A stretch of 64,000 nucleotides of DNA from Romanomermis culicivorax. Taxonomy: Eukaryota; Nematoda; Enoplea; Mermithida; Mermithidae. The number at the start of each line of letters is the position of its first letter. The stretch's first letter is position 1. Below are positions 12,722 through 22,979 of this stretch, piece by piece. The DNA is taken from contig CAWUHX010000203.1 of the NCBI GenBank assembly GCA_963922205.1, positions 471,465 through 535,464 on the forward strand, in the 5' to 3' direction. Under the pieces are notes generated by a model. The model saw nothing but the letters and a program-made list of their open reading frames with translations, was not told where the DNA came from and made no database searches. Made by a program: the position numbers and the translations under genes.

Positions 12722-14481
12722 GGGCCCGTTGCATAAAACGTACAAATTACAAGCTGCAAGTTACAAGGTACAAGTGAAAAAAGCTACCAGTCATACAAGT
12801 TGGCGTTGCATATAAATTTTCTTTCTACAAGCAAAAAATTACTAGTTCAGAGTCAATTTTATAAGTCATACAAGTATGTTACAATTGTAGGACTTGTAAT
12901 TCACAATTGTAGTTTTTTTGAGGTTACTACAAGTATAAATTACAAGTGTTTTCTATGAATGCATTTTTATAGGTGTGACGATCCGCGAAAGATGCCATCT
13001 TGCATTGTCCCCTGAACCCGTAGACTTGATGTTGCTCATCCAAGTCACGGGCCCAGACCTTGATTTCGTGACGGCCACTGCTCGACACTACAACAGTCGC
13101 AACAGGCGATGTAGGGCTGTGCAGTCGGTGGTAGAGAAGCTACCATCCAGTGAGTGAGGACCATTACAATAAGACGATTTTACATGTTTTACAAGCGTAT
13201 TACAAGTGTACGGAAAATTGTTGCTTAAAACTTTTTACAGTTGTACGCTTGTAACAATGCCGTCAACAATCTTGTAACAATGAAAATTAGAGAACGAAAT
13301 ACTCGTTGTCTACGTCTATTATTATATTCTTCTATAAAACCGTCTTCAGAATCGCTACTTTCAGTAAAACATCCATAATAGCCTAGATATGGAAAACCAT
13401 ACATGCACGGGAGAAAAATCATTTGGGAGGCCAACTCCAAGTAATGTTCCTGTACAAAGTATAGGGCGAATTTTTCGATGGAAGGGATGTGCCCCCCCTA
13501 ATCCCTCCACCGCACCATACATGCAGAGCATAGAAATTCTGCTGGGGGTCAGCCAGGGCAGGGGGTGGAATACAATTTTTTTTTCGTTCTTGATCACGGA
13601 AAAAAGGTCTTAGGTAGGTCTTCTAAAATCCAGGCAGCACATTCTTCATCTTATATTAGTCAAATATGTGAAATTCTTTGCTTAGACTGCACTTTTTAAA
13701 GTTTTAATGTTACTTTTTTGGAATAAAGTGTGCTTCGTTTAGAAAAATTGTTAAACTACAGCATCATTTTTATTTTTATGACGACTTTCTCTTCTCTCCT
13801 GCTCATTTTTCTTCGGCATCTTCTTGGTCATTGCTGGGGGAGTCAAATCTGCTGGGGTCAGCAAGAATCTGCTGGGTAATTAATTGAAGTTTTCTTGGGT
13901 CAAACCCCCCCCCCCCCCACGTGCATGTATGCCCCTCCCCGCGTTCACGAAAAACGCTTGCCGAACTTGCAATTGATTTTTAATGTACATTTTGCTAAGA
14001 GTTAAATATCACAACGAATTAATCCATAAAAATGGATAAAATGCTGAAGAAAAAAATAAATTAAGCGAAACTAATTATTTATTAATGAAATTTGACTTCT
14101 CACTCTATCCCACGTTAAAGCATTAAAAGTCTTTTCACAAATACAGCATTAATACTTTTGTACAAAGCCCAACTTGTACGACTTGTAAATTCAATAAAAA
14201 ATGTGTGTTAAAATGTTTAATACACCTGTGACTGACTTGTAGCTACAAATAGTTTTATGCAACGCTGCACTTGTAAAATTTCTCTTGTAGGACTTGTAAT
14301 GGTTACAAGTGCTTTTATGCAACACCAGCTTGTAAATTACAGTTGTATCCCTTGTGAAAATTTCACTCCTAGGACTTGTACTTGTATCTTGTAACTTGTA
14401 ACTTTTATGCAACGGAATTCACAAGTGATTTTTGGGTTGTAGGGCTTGTAACGACTACAAGTGTTTTATGCAACAGGTCCC
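12722..14481. mobile_element. Non-autonomous DNA transposon with terminal inverted repeats
   Basis: The left end GGGCCCGTTGCATAAAAC and the right end (complement) GGGACCTGTTGCATAAAAC are matching terminal inverted repeats. Long subterminal stretches of TACAAGT/ACTTGTA units face each other at about 12,735-12,960 and 14,160-14,465. The interior includes a GC-richer block at 12,975-13,160 that is open on the plus strand (60 codons, unrecognised), a C-rich run at 13,905-13,919 and AT-rich filler. No transposase was seen. The GGGCC-GTTGCA-AAA end type is familiar from many invertebrate repeats; the superfamily was not determined and no clear target duplication was found. Confidence 0.6.
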
Positions 14482-15814
14482 TGAAGTAAACTCCTAATTA
14501 ACGGTGACCACATCAGCGTGGCTACTGTCAAAAACTTTTTCGAGACTGTCATTTGAGAAACATTAGTTATCCATTTACTTTAGGTTGGCGATCGCAACGA
14601 TAGTCACAAAAGTTGATTTAACTTGACAAGAAAATTTCACAGTGGGAAACTTCTACACTGTAGGAAAACGCTAACAAGAAGACCAAAATCACCGCATCAT
14701 GCTTATCTAATGTCTGATTTGAACAGAATTGTGTCGACACCAAAAATTAATCTGTCTCGTGGTGATAAACTCATTCATTTTGAACTCAACTTTTATCGGT
14801 TCACTGTGCCTGCCGTTTCAAAACAACGAATCATCTTCAGGGGTCTATTGAATAAAGGACTTGAAGGCTACAAGCCACAAGCTACAAGTTTGTGCCGTAC
14901 AGAATATTCAAATCAGAAAGTAAACATAGACGACTTGCTGATTATTTTTAATAGACAAGATTCTTGTCTATTAACGACAAACAGACCGACTGATATTTTT
15001 TCCGACAACTTTGTCAAATGCTTATCTAAATCAGAATACTGTTCTTTTGACTTTTGCCTTTTCTTTGTTCGATAAGAATTGTATGTCAAACTGAACCCAT
15101 GTTCTTTCTCAACGGACCCCAGACGTCCGACATAAATGATCGTCATCAGCTGAACACTAAAGCCCAATTCAGAGGTGAACAAATCATATGATTTTTGTCG
15201 TCGTCAGTCGCCGATTTTAATTCTTGGAATCGTGGATAAAATCCAAAAAATAGTACACTGGGCTGTCGCCCATTTTTTACATGCTAAGCGTGAGAAGTCA
15301 AGATTGCTCGAGGCATCACAAGGTTATTTTTAGCTTTGCCTAAACAATATAAAACCCCCAAAACATTCAGTGTGTATGAAAATTTTGTTTTGGCTATTTT
15401 CAAGTGCAACCTTATTCTGTTTTCTGTTAGGGGTCTACACTAGTTTTTCCAAAAATGATATCTTTTTTGATTGGGTCCTTATTCTCCGAACATACATTTC
15501 CCCCGAATTTCCCGATTACACGAAATTCCCTACTTCCCGAAGATCCTGATTTCCTGAATAATAAATAAAATAACATTCTCGATTCCCTGAATGACTAATA
15601 AAATTTTATTAATCGGCGACTGCCGATTGTTGCCGACTAAATCCTAGGAATCGGCGACAGTCGGCGATTCTAACGATTGCCGATTTATTCCTTAAAATCG
15701 GCAACTGTCGCCAATTAAATTCTAGGAACCGGCAACAGCCGGCGATTTCACTCCTGAATTGCGCTTAAGAAAGCAGTAAAATTCTACAGTGTGTTGCAAT
15801 ACGACGATGCATGA
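14482..15814. other. Intergenic repeat-rich sequence left of the Polinton
   Basis: Contains a family B repeat fragment at about 14,605-14,745 and a cluster of dyad-type units built on AATCGGCGACAGTCGGCGAT at 15,606-15,748, with one more at 15,195-15,225. No gene was recognised. The open frame at 14,623-15,075 lies over repeat sequence and has no protein-like features. Confidence 0.5.
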
Positions 15815-16591
15815 TGAGTAGTAAGGCCGGCCCGTATAGGTCGTACGCTTAAGGATGCTCCTATCTTTTGTGTACGACCTATAATTTGTCACTTTTTTCC
15901 GATTTATAGGTCGTACAGTAAACATACACGTTTGGCTTTTGTCGGATTTACAGGTCGTACAGTAAACATATACGGTTAATTTCTTCGTCGATTTATAGGT
16001 CGTACAGTAAACATATAGGTCGATTTATAGGTCGTACGGTTAAAAATGTATGTTCTAGAGTTACCGTAATAGTAGAATTACGGTAATTTTTCGATTATGG
16101 TAATAAATGTGTTACTGTGCGTGGAAAAGGAAAATCAATGATGAACGCAAAAAGGAAAACTAAAATGAACAAAAAAATGGAAAAGAAATAAAAAGCGATT
16201 GTGTGTAAAAACGGCTTCCCCTCTGGGAAGAGGAAGCCCACAAAAATTTGCACCCCGGACCCCCTTTGTCAAAAGGGTGCCACCTGCAGGTGTAAATATA
16301 TTTCGGAGGTCCCATTTTCTGAACGATCGTTCAAGTCAACAAATGTCAGAACGGTCAATCTGGTCAGTAATGGTCTATTTAATGAGTAAAATCTCGAGAG
16401 AGTCATTACGCGATGAAACATTATCCTTACGGGTGCATGCGTAAAAATTTTGATGTTCTGCCAAAAATGACCAAGAAGGTCTTTTATAAAAATGACCAGA
16501 GCGAGTTGGCTGTAAAAAACATGTAGACAAAAAAGGTCTTTTATAGAAAGAGGACCAAACGAGATGGTCCTAAAAAACGTACGGAAAATTT
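15815..16591. repeat. Polinton left terminal inverted repeat
   Basis: Begins TGAGTAGTAAGGCCGG and pairs with the complement of 34,793-35,570 over about 778 bp with scattered differences. Inside are five to six spaced copies of GGTCGTAC (consensus GATTTATAGGTCGTACAGTA), a palindromic TTACCGTAAT...ATTACGGTAA at about 16,060-16,091, and the palindrome GAACGATCGTTC at about 16,321. The spaced GGTCGTAC units sit where integrase or the polymerase terminal protein would act; that role is inference. Confidence 0.9.
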
Positions 16592-17660
16592 GACGACTTA
16601 AAAAATCTTTACGTATCAAAAATTTTTAATTCAATGCAACATTCTATTTTATTATAAAACTTTTGAAACACTATTTTATTTTTGTTTATCACTAAAATAT
16701 TGTAGTCTAAAAACAAAAATAATAACGTGAACAAAAAATGGAAAACATAAAAGAAAGAATTCATTTATAAAATTGACCCCCTCCGCCCACGGAGGAAGTC
16801 CTTCAAAAAACGCGCCCTCAGGCTCCAAAATAAGAGGTGCGCCGTCTGCAGGTTCACAGAAAAGTGAAGTGGAAGCCCTGCATACTGAACGATCGTCCAA
16901 ATTAGAACGGTCTTTTAGATCAGAATGCTTAATTCCACATATAAAAACTCTAAGAGTCTATAAAACTTGAAACATTATTCCTAAGGGTTTATACTTATAA
17001 AGTCGTAAATGATCAAATTCTTTTATAGAAAAATGACCCAAAAGAGTGGGTATAAAGCGCATGTAGAAAAGTGAACAGTTGAGATGAAAAATATTCTAAA
17101 TGTAAAAAATAATTGATACCTCAAAAATATTTGAAGAAAAGAAAAGAAAAGAAAAAGAAAAAGAAAAAAGAAAAGAACTAAATCATCAATACATGAACGT
17201 TATTCTACGTATCGGAAATTAATACATTATATTGGATGATTTATGTAGGTAGATGCGGTTTTGTATACAGAGTGTTTCCCAGAGCAAACATAGAAAGGTT
17301 AGACAGGTGAAGCCATTTAGATCATAAAACCAATTAGAAATGCTAGAAAAGGTCAAAGGTTCTATAAAACACGGTAGCAAGAGACGCTTTACCAAAATAA
17401 TTAAGGTGGTGATTATTGTTATTTTGATAGTTTTCTAGAATAACCTAGAGCCTAAAACCTTTAAAGAGACGCAATACCAAAACAATTAAGGTGGTGATTA
17501 TTGTTATTTTGATAGAACCTTCAAAGAAAAACCGAAAAGATTCAACCAAAAAGCAGAAAAAACCGGAAAAGGTTTAATGAGGGTAAAGAGGTATAAATAG
17601 AAAAAATAGAAGAAGAAGAACCATTCTTATTTTTGTACTTGCGCGCGACACCCGAGACTA
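16592..17660. repeat. Polinton left subterminal region with degenerate inner repeat copy and promoter
   Basis: 16,725-17,065 is a diverged second copy of part of the terminal repeat: the order AAAAAATGGAAAA, a CCC-rich block, GCAGGT, CTGAACGATCGTCC and CCTAAGGGT is kept. A GAAAA-rich microsatellite lies at 17,133-17,178. Two 50-bp direct repeats (17,381-17,430 and 17,466-17,515) share AATTAAGGTGGTGATTATTG and TTATTTTGATAG. A TATA-like box TATAAATA at about 17,590 precedes the small gene that starts at 17,664. Confidence 0.6.
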
Positions 17661-17663
17661 CCA

Positions 17664-18577
17664 ATGGAAGCCGTTTTCGTTACGTTTATTTCGACGTTGA
17701 GAGCCGCCTACGAGGCTTACGGTACATTGATTTTACAAATATTTTGAATTAAAAATTAATATGTATACTATTTTATTATTATTAATTTAGAGCCGTTTTT
17801 AACGACGGCCGACATTGACGCGTGGGCGTCCGTCTTCTGGGAGGAGGCCTCGACGGACTTCAAGAGCTGGTGGAAAAGCCAGCGAGGGGTTGAATATCCG
17901 GCTAGACAGAAACCCTTTTGGGGTTTCATGAAACGTCTACGCCGGATGTTTGAAAACCCTTCGCTGGTCGACGGCCACCTAGCCTCGCACCTGTGGAATA
18001 TCCTCCCCCCAGGTGCGAGGGCTGAATGGGAAAACGCCGACGGTCGCTACGTCGAGGAGAGGGTAAAACTAGCGCTGCCGCGTTTCTAGTAAGTTCAGAT
18101 GTTATAGTTAAAACACGTAGTAGACATATAAATTTTATATTTAATGAGAGTAAAATTATTATAAGCTTTTACTACAATATTTCAAGATAAATATGCGTAG
18201 GTTAAAATGTGCTAACTGCAACATGTTACAGATTTCTAATTCATGTATATTAATGTATGGTATATAGCTGAGTTGTCTAAAACTTGACAAAGAACATTTC
18301 TAGAATATTCTAGAAGCTTTCAATTATTTACACGATTTATACGATAAAATTTTACGATAAAATAAAGGCTATTGATAGATCTTGTACCTATTACTTAACA
18401 GTTAATTGATATATTAGAGTAAAAATTTTTGTTTAACTAAAATAGTTATTAAAATTTGTAAAAATTTTAGTGGATACGCGTGAAACCTTTAGCGTGGGGG
18501 TGCGACGGCGGCGGCGGCGAAGGCGAGTGTATATATGTATATTTTATTTTGTTTTTAAATTTTGTATATATGTATAA
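17664..18577 (+). CDS. Small spliced Polinton gene, Trp-rich, weakly HMG-box-like, optional Arg-rich tail
   Basis: Exon 1 is 17,664-17,721 (19 codons + 1) and exon 2 starts at 17,791 after a TTTAG acceptor. Read through, exon 2 stops with TAG at 18,087-18,089, giving 118 residues. That TAG overlaps a strong donor (TA then GTAAGT). If the donor is used and joined to the acceptor at 18,492, the next exon (18,493-18,577) adds a tail with eight consecutive Arg codons, then a stop. Both exons are much more GC-rich than their surroundings. The pattern F..FM.RLR...NP...S..W..L....R..W recalls an HMG box, a DNA-bending fold, but the match is weak and only by eye. A TATA-like box lies about 70 bp upstream. 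It is divergent from the main minus-strand cluster. Function unknown; DNA binding is a guess from the Arg run. Confidence 0.55.
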
Positions 18578-19043
18578 TTTATTCTATTTTGTTTTAAATT
18601 TTGTATATATATATATTTTGTTTCAAATAAATTAAATTGAATTAAAATTAATAAAATTTTTTATTTATTGCGTTTAATAGTAAAGGTAATTTCTTTAGAG
18701 TTCTACTATGAGTGTGTGTGTATGTGTCAACTTCGGGAATATAAAAAAGGGTTTACTGTAGTCAGATATTTAGAGATGTACGAGTAAACGATATGTAGAG
18801 AATATGCACAAACAGGTCTTAGGGTAAAAAGAACGTACAAGATAATTACGTAGCACTGTAGAATTAAAGGAGAAAATAAAGGAAAGAAGGAGTAATAAAA
18901 GGAAGTTCATTTATAATTAGGAATAAATTAAAAGAATATTTCTAAACAATAGCTAAAGAGAAGGAGTGTATAAACAACAACAACTATAAGTGATTTTTTA
19001 TTATAAAAAAATGAGATGAAATGTACATATAAATATAACGTAT
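18578..19043. other. AT-rich Polinton spacer
   Basis: AT-rich sequence after the small spliced gene and before the 3' end of the capsid gene, with TATATATA and TGTGTG microsatellite stretches (18,525-18,625; 18,710-18,730). No open frame was recognised. It probably holds 3' ends of the convergent transcripts. Confidence 0.5.
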
Positions 19044-20441
19044 TTAAATACTATAATCTGTAAAGGTTTCACGATTTTTATCAATCATTACGAGAGAGTC
19101 AAATTCTGCGTATATAAGTGCTTCAATACCGCCATCTGGTATATCCTCTCCAAAATTCATCTGTAAACTAGTGGTTCCTTCACGTACGAGTTCCCAAAAA
19201 TTACCATCCATACCGCAAGGAGTCAAATCAAAAACAAAAACCGTGTTATGCGTTGTAAAAGAATTTCGAGTAATTTCATTACCCTTGTTATCTGTACCGA
19301 TTCCTACACCCTCAAATAATTGTACAAAAGTGCGCAAATATTTGTTTTCTTTAAAATTTAGCATATATGGTGTTGTAGGTAAGGTTGTAGTACCACTTGT
19401 TATTTTAATCTCGTTTAATCCGAAATGCTTAAAATTGAAGGGGCTTTGATTATAATCACCCCTAGCAGCCGAACCATCAACGAGCGCCACAACGAGACGA
19501 CGAGGTAAAGGACCTGTGAACAATGAGTTCAGAGGAGCTGAGCGACGACTAGTTGTTATGTATAGACTTGTAACATGACATCGACGAATAGGGTATTTTG
19601 CAGCTGTATTTTGTAACATGGATTCAATAGCTAGATTGATATTATCCGCAACTTCAACTTTTTTAATAAATAGAGACATGCTTTTAACTTCGATTTTATA
19701 AGCTTCGTTGTCAGTAGATATAAATTTTTGCAAGCAAAAATCATCTCTATGTCTGTATAAATCAATTTTCAAAGTACATTGATTCAATAGAAAACGTTCT
19801 TGCATAAATAGATCGGCGTGTATAGGAGCCATTAATTCAACAACTGCACTGTTTTTGAACATCTGAACTCTTTCCAAAGCACCCTTGTTTTTCTTTATAT
19901 CGAGAACATCGCCATTTTCAAAAGCATAACCAGCAGCTGCAACATGTGTCGACTTAGCATCACGACCATAGTTCAATTCCGTTTCCAAATAAGATCTGTA
20001 AGCGTATCTATCCCCACTGAAATGTTAAAATGTTAAAATTAAAAAAGGTAAACATACATTTAATTATAAAACTTACCTGTCAGATATTAATTTTCCATTT
20101 AAGTACATCTTGATCTGTTTAAAAAATGTTTTCCCGATCAAATTAATTGGTGCTACAACATTTCCAGTAAGGTTATTGTTGGCGTCTGCTGTTAAAGTGC
20201 AAGCAGCGCCATTAGCTTTCGTAATTCGAATAGTAAAATATATAAAATTTTTTGATAAGTCCAACATATATGAATCAGGTGAAATAACAAACTCGTAAGG
20301 TCCTTCATTAGTACAAGGATTTTGTAACTGAATTTCAGACCAAAAACTTCTACGAATAGCAACTTGCGTTGGAGGTACGGTAAATAAATCTAACTCCGTT
20401 TTACTACTAGGAGACGACGCAGCATCAATAAATTTACTCAT
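19044..20441 (-). CDS. MCP: Polinton major capsid protein (double jelly-roll type)
   Basis: Two exons: 20,077-20,441 and 19,044-20,016, with a 60-bp GT-AG intron, giving 445 residues. The N-terminal part has the typical LDLFTVPPTQVAIRRSFW opening, a 'LDLSKNFIYFTIRITKANG' strand and a YLNGKLIS segment; after the splice come YAYRSYLETELNYG and 'FLLNQCTLKIDLYRHRDDF'. These are hallmarks of the conserved Polinton capsid protein (the family annotated in nematodes as F54H12.2-like), known to adopt the double jelly-roll fold of adenovirus-like and PRD1-like virions. The start codon overlaps the stop of the upstream core-like gene (ATGA). The intron inside a capsid gene shows it is expressed through the host nucleus. 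Intact. Confidence 0.9.
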
Positions 20442-20974
20442 TTTGAATAGATATCCTTGAAACCGACTACTCTACGTGGAGTCTTTTTTAAGAATGAGGA
20501 ACGTCGTTTCAGGTGTTTACGTTTATGTTGTTTTTGATGTTGATGTTGTTGACGCTGACCATCATTTAACTTTTTATTGCTTTTTATATGTATCGTAGAA
20601 TTTATATGTTTACGCTTCCCTAAACCTTTTCCTTTATGAATGCGCTCGCCCGTTTCGTGTAATAAGCTACCAGCTGCGTTTCGTCCATGCTCGGCAACAC
20701 TTTCTTTAAAAGAACGACCTTCTACAACATCACCTGCAATTTTGGAACCTGCAGCAAGTGCATGCTTTCCTGCAGATTTTAACAAAGGCATAGCTAGACG
20801 CCACAAACTCTTAAAAAAATTACCAACTCCAGCTCCTTGATGTCTATAATAATACGGGTATGCTGCTCGAAAACCTTCTAAACTACCACCTAATTGAAAT
20901 TGATTATCTTGAATACTATGTTGATAAATTTTGATCCAGTAATCAACGGTTTCAGGAATAAATACGGTATGCAT
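20438..20974 (-). CDS. Polinton pX/pVI-like core protein
   Basis: 178 residues. After about 45 residues comes a Gly/aromatic stretch (YYYRHQGAGVGNFFKSLWRL), then an amphipathic, Ala/Gly-rich segment (MPLLKSAGKHALAAGSKIAG), then a very basic His/Lys/Gln-rich tail (residues about 115-170). This layout is common in Polintons and adintoviruses next to the capsid gene and resembles adenovirus minor core proteins (pX/mu, pVI), which condense DNA or disrupt membranes. Exact homology is not proved. Its stop overlaps the capsid ATG, so the two are probably co-transcribed. Confidence 0.7.
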   Translation of the reverse strand: MHTVFIPETVDYWIKIYQHSIQDNQFQLGGSLEGFRAAYPYYYRHQGAGVGNFFKSLWRLAMPLLKSAGKHALAAGSKIAGDVVEGRSFKESVAEHGRNAAGSLLHETGERIHKGKGLGKRKHINSTIHIKSNKKLNDGQRQQHQHQKQHKRKHLKRRSSFLKKTPRRVVGFKDIYSK

Positions 20975-21108
20975 ATTTTGCTTTGAAAATTAAAAGGAAC
21001 AACAACTAAATGAATTAATTAATTAAGAGCGTTTGCGAAAATTCAACCTGACGACAACGTGTCCAAATGCAAATGAATGAATGAGTAAATAAAAATTTGA
21101 TACTATGC

Positions 21109-22026
21109 TTATAGGAATAAAGGAGTACGTCGCCGAAAATGTAATTTAACTATAACATTCCCAAACTGAAAGGGTATAAGCTCATTCATACTGTTTTTTA
21201 TATTAATCTCGAGTACTGTAATTTCTTTCAATTGAATTGGTATATAGTGAGGTGTTTCATATAAACGACTCACATTATCTTTGTATTTTCCCTGAACATT
21301 TACTATACGTAAAAGCGGCGCTAAAGTATTTCCAACAATCTGATTTTCAATAATATTACAGTAAACATAAAAATTCTGTAAATCATTCAAATTTGGTGGT
21401 TGAATACCTAACATGTATAAATGATTAGTTCCAGGCTCGGCAAGAAAAACAGCTTTGGATGGTGGAATATGTGTGTTAGAATTTTTTGGAGGTTTCTCTC
21501 CAACAGTATATAAGTTAATATTCACAGCTCTATTTAAAAAATCATCAGCAGTTGCATAGGCCTCAGTATTGGTAGCGCCAAATCCGAGAAGCTCCATTAA
21601 TCGTTTGCTTATTTCGATTTTACGTAAGATTGTACCACTTTTTATTTTCAAATTAACTAATCCTCTACTATGTTCATCGTATGAAAACATGATTTCCATG
21701 TTAGTTCCGGCAATAGCTGCTCCAACTTTTGCATTCAACTCTTCAATTAATTCAGATATGGTAAAGTAATGTTTTTCAAAAACTATTACTTTAATTTTTT
21801 TGACCTTATTTCCAATACCATCCGTAGTTAACGTTATTACATTATCTCCACCATGATTGGTAAATGTAGCCCAACTATAGGGGTATATTATTTCACTTAG
21901 TCCTACCTCCCAGCTTCCATCTAGTTTTAAACGGTAAGGTAGATGGGCTGAAAAATCAGAGGGTTTGTTTCCATTTTTGCTATTACTAGGTAATGTGATA
22001 TAAAATTGATCTTCAAAGGTTGTCAT
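21109..22026 (-). CDS. mCP: Polinton minor capsid (penton-type, single jelly-roll) protein
   Basis: 305 residues. The opening FEDQFYITLPSNSK followed by SDFSAHLPYRLKLDGSWEVG and EIIYPYSW is the signature of the Polinton minor capsid protein (PX), which forms the five-fold penton vertex. A MELLGF motif near residue 145 and LYETPHYIPI near the C-terminus are also characteristic. Length is normal for the family. Its start overlaps the stop of the upstream membrane-protein gene by 14 bp. No introns, intact. Confidence 0.88.
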   Translation of the reverse strand: MTTFEDQFYITLPSNSKNGNKPSDFSAHLPYRLKLDGSWEVGLSEIIYPYSWATFTNHGGDNVITLTTDGIGNKVKKIKVIVFEKHYFTISELIEELNAKVGAAIAGTNMEIMFSYDEHSRGLVNLKIKSGTILRKIEISKRLMELLGFGATNTEAYATADDFLNRAVNINLYTVGEKPPKNSNTHIPPSKAVFLAEPGTNHLYMLGIQPPNLNDLQNFYVYCNIIENQIVGNTLAPLLRIVNVQGKYKDNVSRLYETPHYIPIQLKEITVLEINIKNSMNELIPFQFGNVIVKLHFRRRTPLFL

Positions 22027-22321
22027 TATTTATAATGTTGTTTGCTGTTGCTATAGGTACGGTCTTCAATGAATTAGATGACTGTAATACGGTCGGTACG
22101 GGGCTAGGTAATAAATATCCTATACAAGCGCACAAAAGACCAACCCACAATTGTGTATTATTATTGTAGAGAGATAAATTTATTATAGCTGTAATGACTA
22201 CAATGTATATTAGTATGACCTGACTGAAGAAAACCACTTCGTTTCGAGGTAGACGTTTTCCAAAAAACTCCCAAACGCTAATGCGAGACGTTTCTGAATG
22301 CGTACTATTACTACTATCCAT
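22013..22321 (-). CDS. Polinton two-span membrane protein
   Basis: 102 residues. A polar N-terminus with the motif WEFFGKRLPRNEVVFFSQ is followed by two hydrophobic segments (about residues 30-50, ILIYIVVITAIINL, and 57-72, LWVGLLCACIGYLLPSP) and a short polar tail. Proteins of this pattern recur in animal Polintons just upstream of the minor capsid gene; their role, perhaps in a viral membrane or egress, is unknown. The TATA-like TTTTATAAATT and a CTCCGCC motif lie about 45-65 bp upstream on this strand. Confidence 0.75.
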   Translation of the reverse strand: MDSSNSTHSETSRISVWEFFGKRLPRNEVVFFSQVILIYIVVITAIINLSLYNNNTQLWVGLLCACIGYLLPSPVPTVLQSSNSLKTVPIATANNIINNDNL

Positions 22322-22487
22322 TTCAAAATAAAAAATTTTTATTTAACAACTAAACACTCAGTTATAAATTTATAAAAAGGCGGAGCTACTAAAATAACCA
22401 ATAAAATTATACAAAAATATGAAGGAGGCGGAGCTATCAAAGTGAAGTAAAATTTATATATAAATACATATAGAAGGAGTTAACTTT
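22322..22487. promoter_or_regulatory. Promoter region with GGCGGAGCTA motifs
   Basis: Two copies of GGCGGAGCTA (about 22,379 and 22,428). On the minus strand they read TAGCTCCGCC, the first directly upstream of TTTTTATAAATT, about 50 bp before the membrane-protein ATG. Similar GGAGGAGYTAT motifs lie in the divergent promoter region at 28.73-28.87 kb. Confidence 0.4.
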
Positions 22488-22979
22488 TTACAAACGTGTA
22501 CATAATTTATTTCGCAAGTGACCTTTTACAGAAAATTTACAATGAAAAAACTTACAAATCAATCTATCATTATAAACAAAATTTGTGTTACTGAAACTTT
22601 TAAACATTTTATACATAGGAACATGTCGCACTTTATAATACAAAAAATATAAAGTATATATACCACAAACCCTACTATTAAAATTTTGTAAATGTTTCTT
22701 ATTTGTATATATTATTAAAGCATTTTTGTTAATATAATTTATAAAAGCAGGAATAACTGGTGGTAAGCCATAAGAATCAAAATAATATACAGAGTTAGCA
22801 TTATCAAAATACATAGCTATCCAATGACTTCCTTTTTGAAAAGATGTATCGGTGTTTGCAATTAAAGCCGCGGGTCTTTTAACTATCTTCGGTAGAGTAT
22901 CGCAAGCAAAAACTCCTAAAAAATTTTGTGATAATAGCTCATCTTGTTGAGCATAATATGTCAATTCAAAGTTGTTCAT
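22488..22979 (-). CDS. PRO: Polinton adenain-like cysteine protease (C5/Ulp1-type)
   Basis: 163 residues. Catalytic His52 in [10 protein letters not shown], Asp68 in YYFDSYGLP, Gln97 and nucleophile Cys104 in [11 protein letters not shown] match the His-Asp-Gln-Cys order of adenovirus protease and Ulp1. In virions this enzyme matures capsid and core precursors. The length is short but complete for the family. Its ATG lies 14 bp inside the 3' end of the integrase gene, an overlap that suggests a shared transcript. Confidence 0.92.
   Translation of the reverse strand: MNNFELTYYAQQDELLSQNFLGVFACDTLPKIVKRPAALIANTDTSFQKGSHWIAMYFDNANSVYYFDSYGLPPVIPAFINYINKNALIIYTNKKHLQNFNSRVCGIYTLYFLYYKVRHVPMYKMFKSFSNTNFVYNDRLICKFFHCKFSVKGHLRNKLCTRL

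Noticed and set aside
14623-15075. 150-codon plus-strand open frame
   Set aside because: Begins inside a family B repeat, with no protein-like composition or splice support.
16199-16444. 81-codon open frame present in both Polinton terminal repeats (also 34,941-35,186)
   Set aside because: It is duplicated only because the ends are inverted copies; a second overlapping frame is equally open and no protein family is recognised.
20640-20840. Plus-strand frames opposite the Polinton structural genes
   Set aside because: Shadows of the minus-strand coding sequence.
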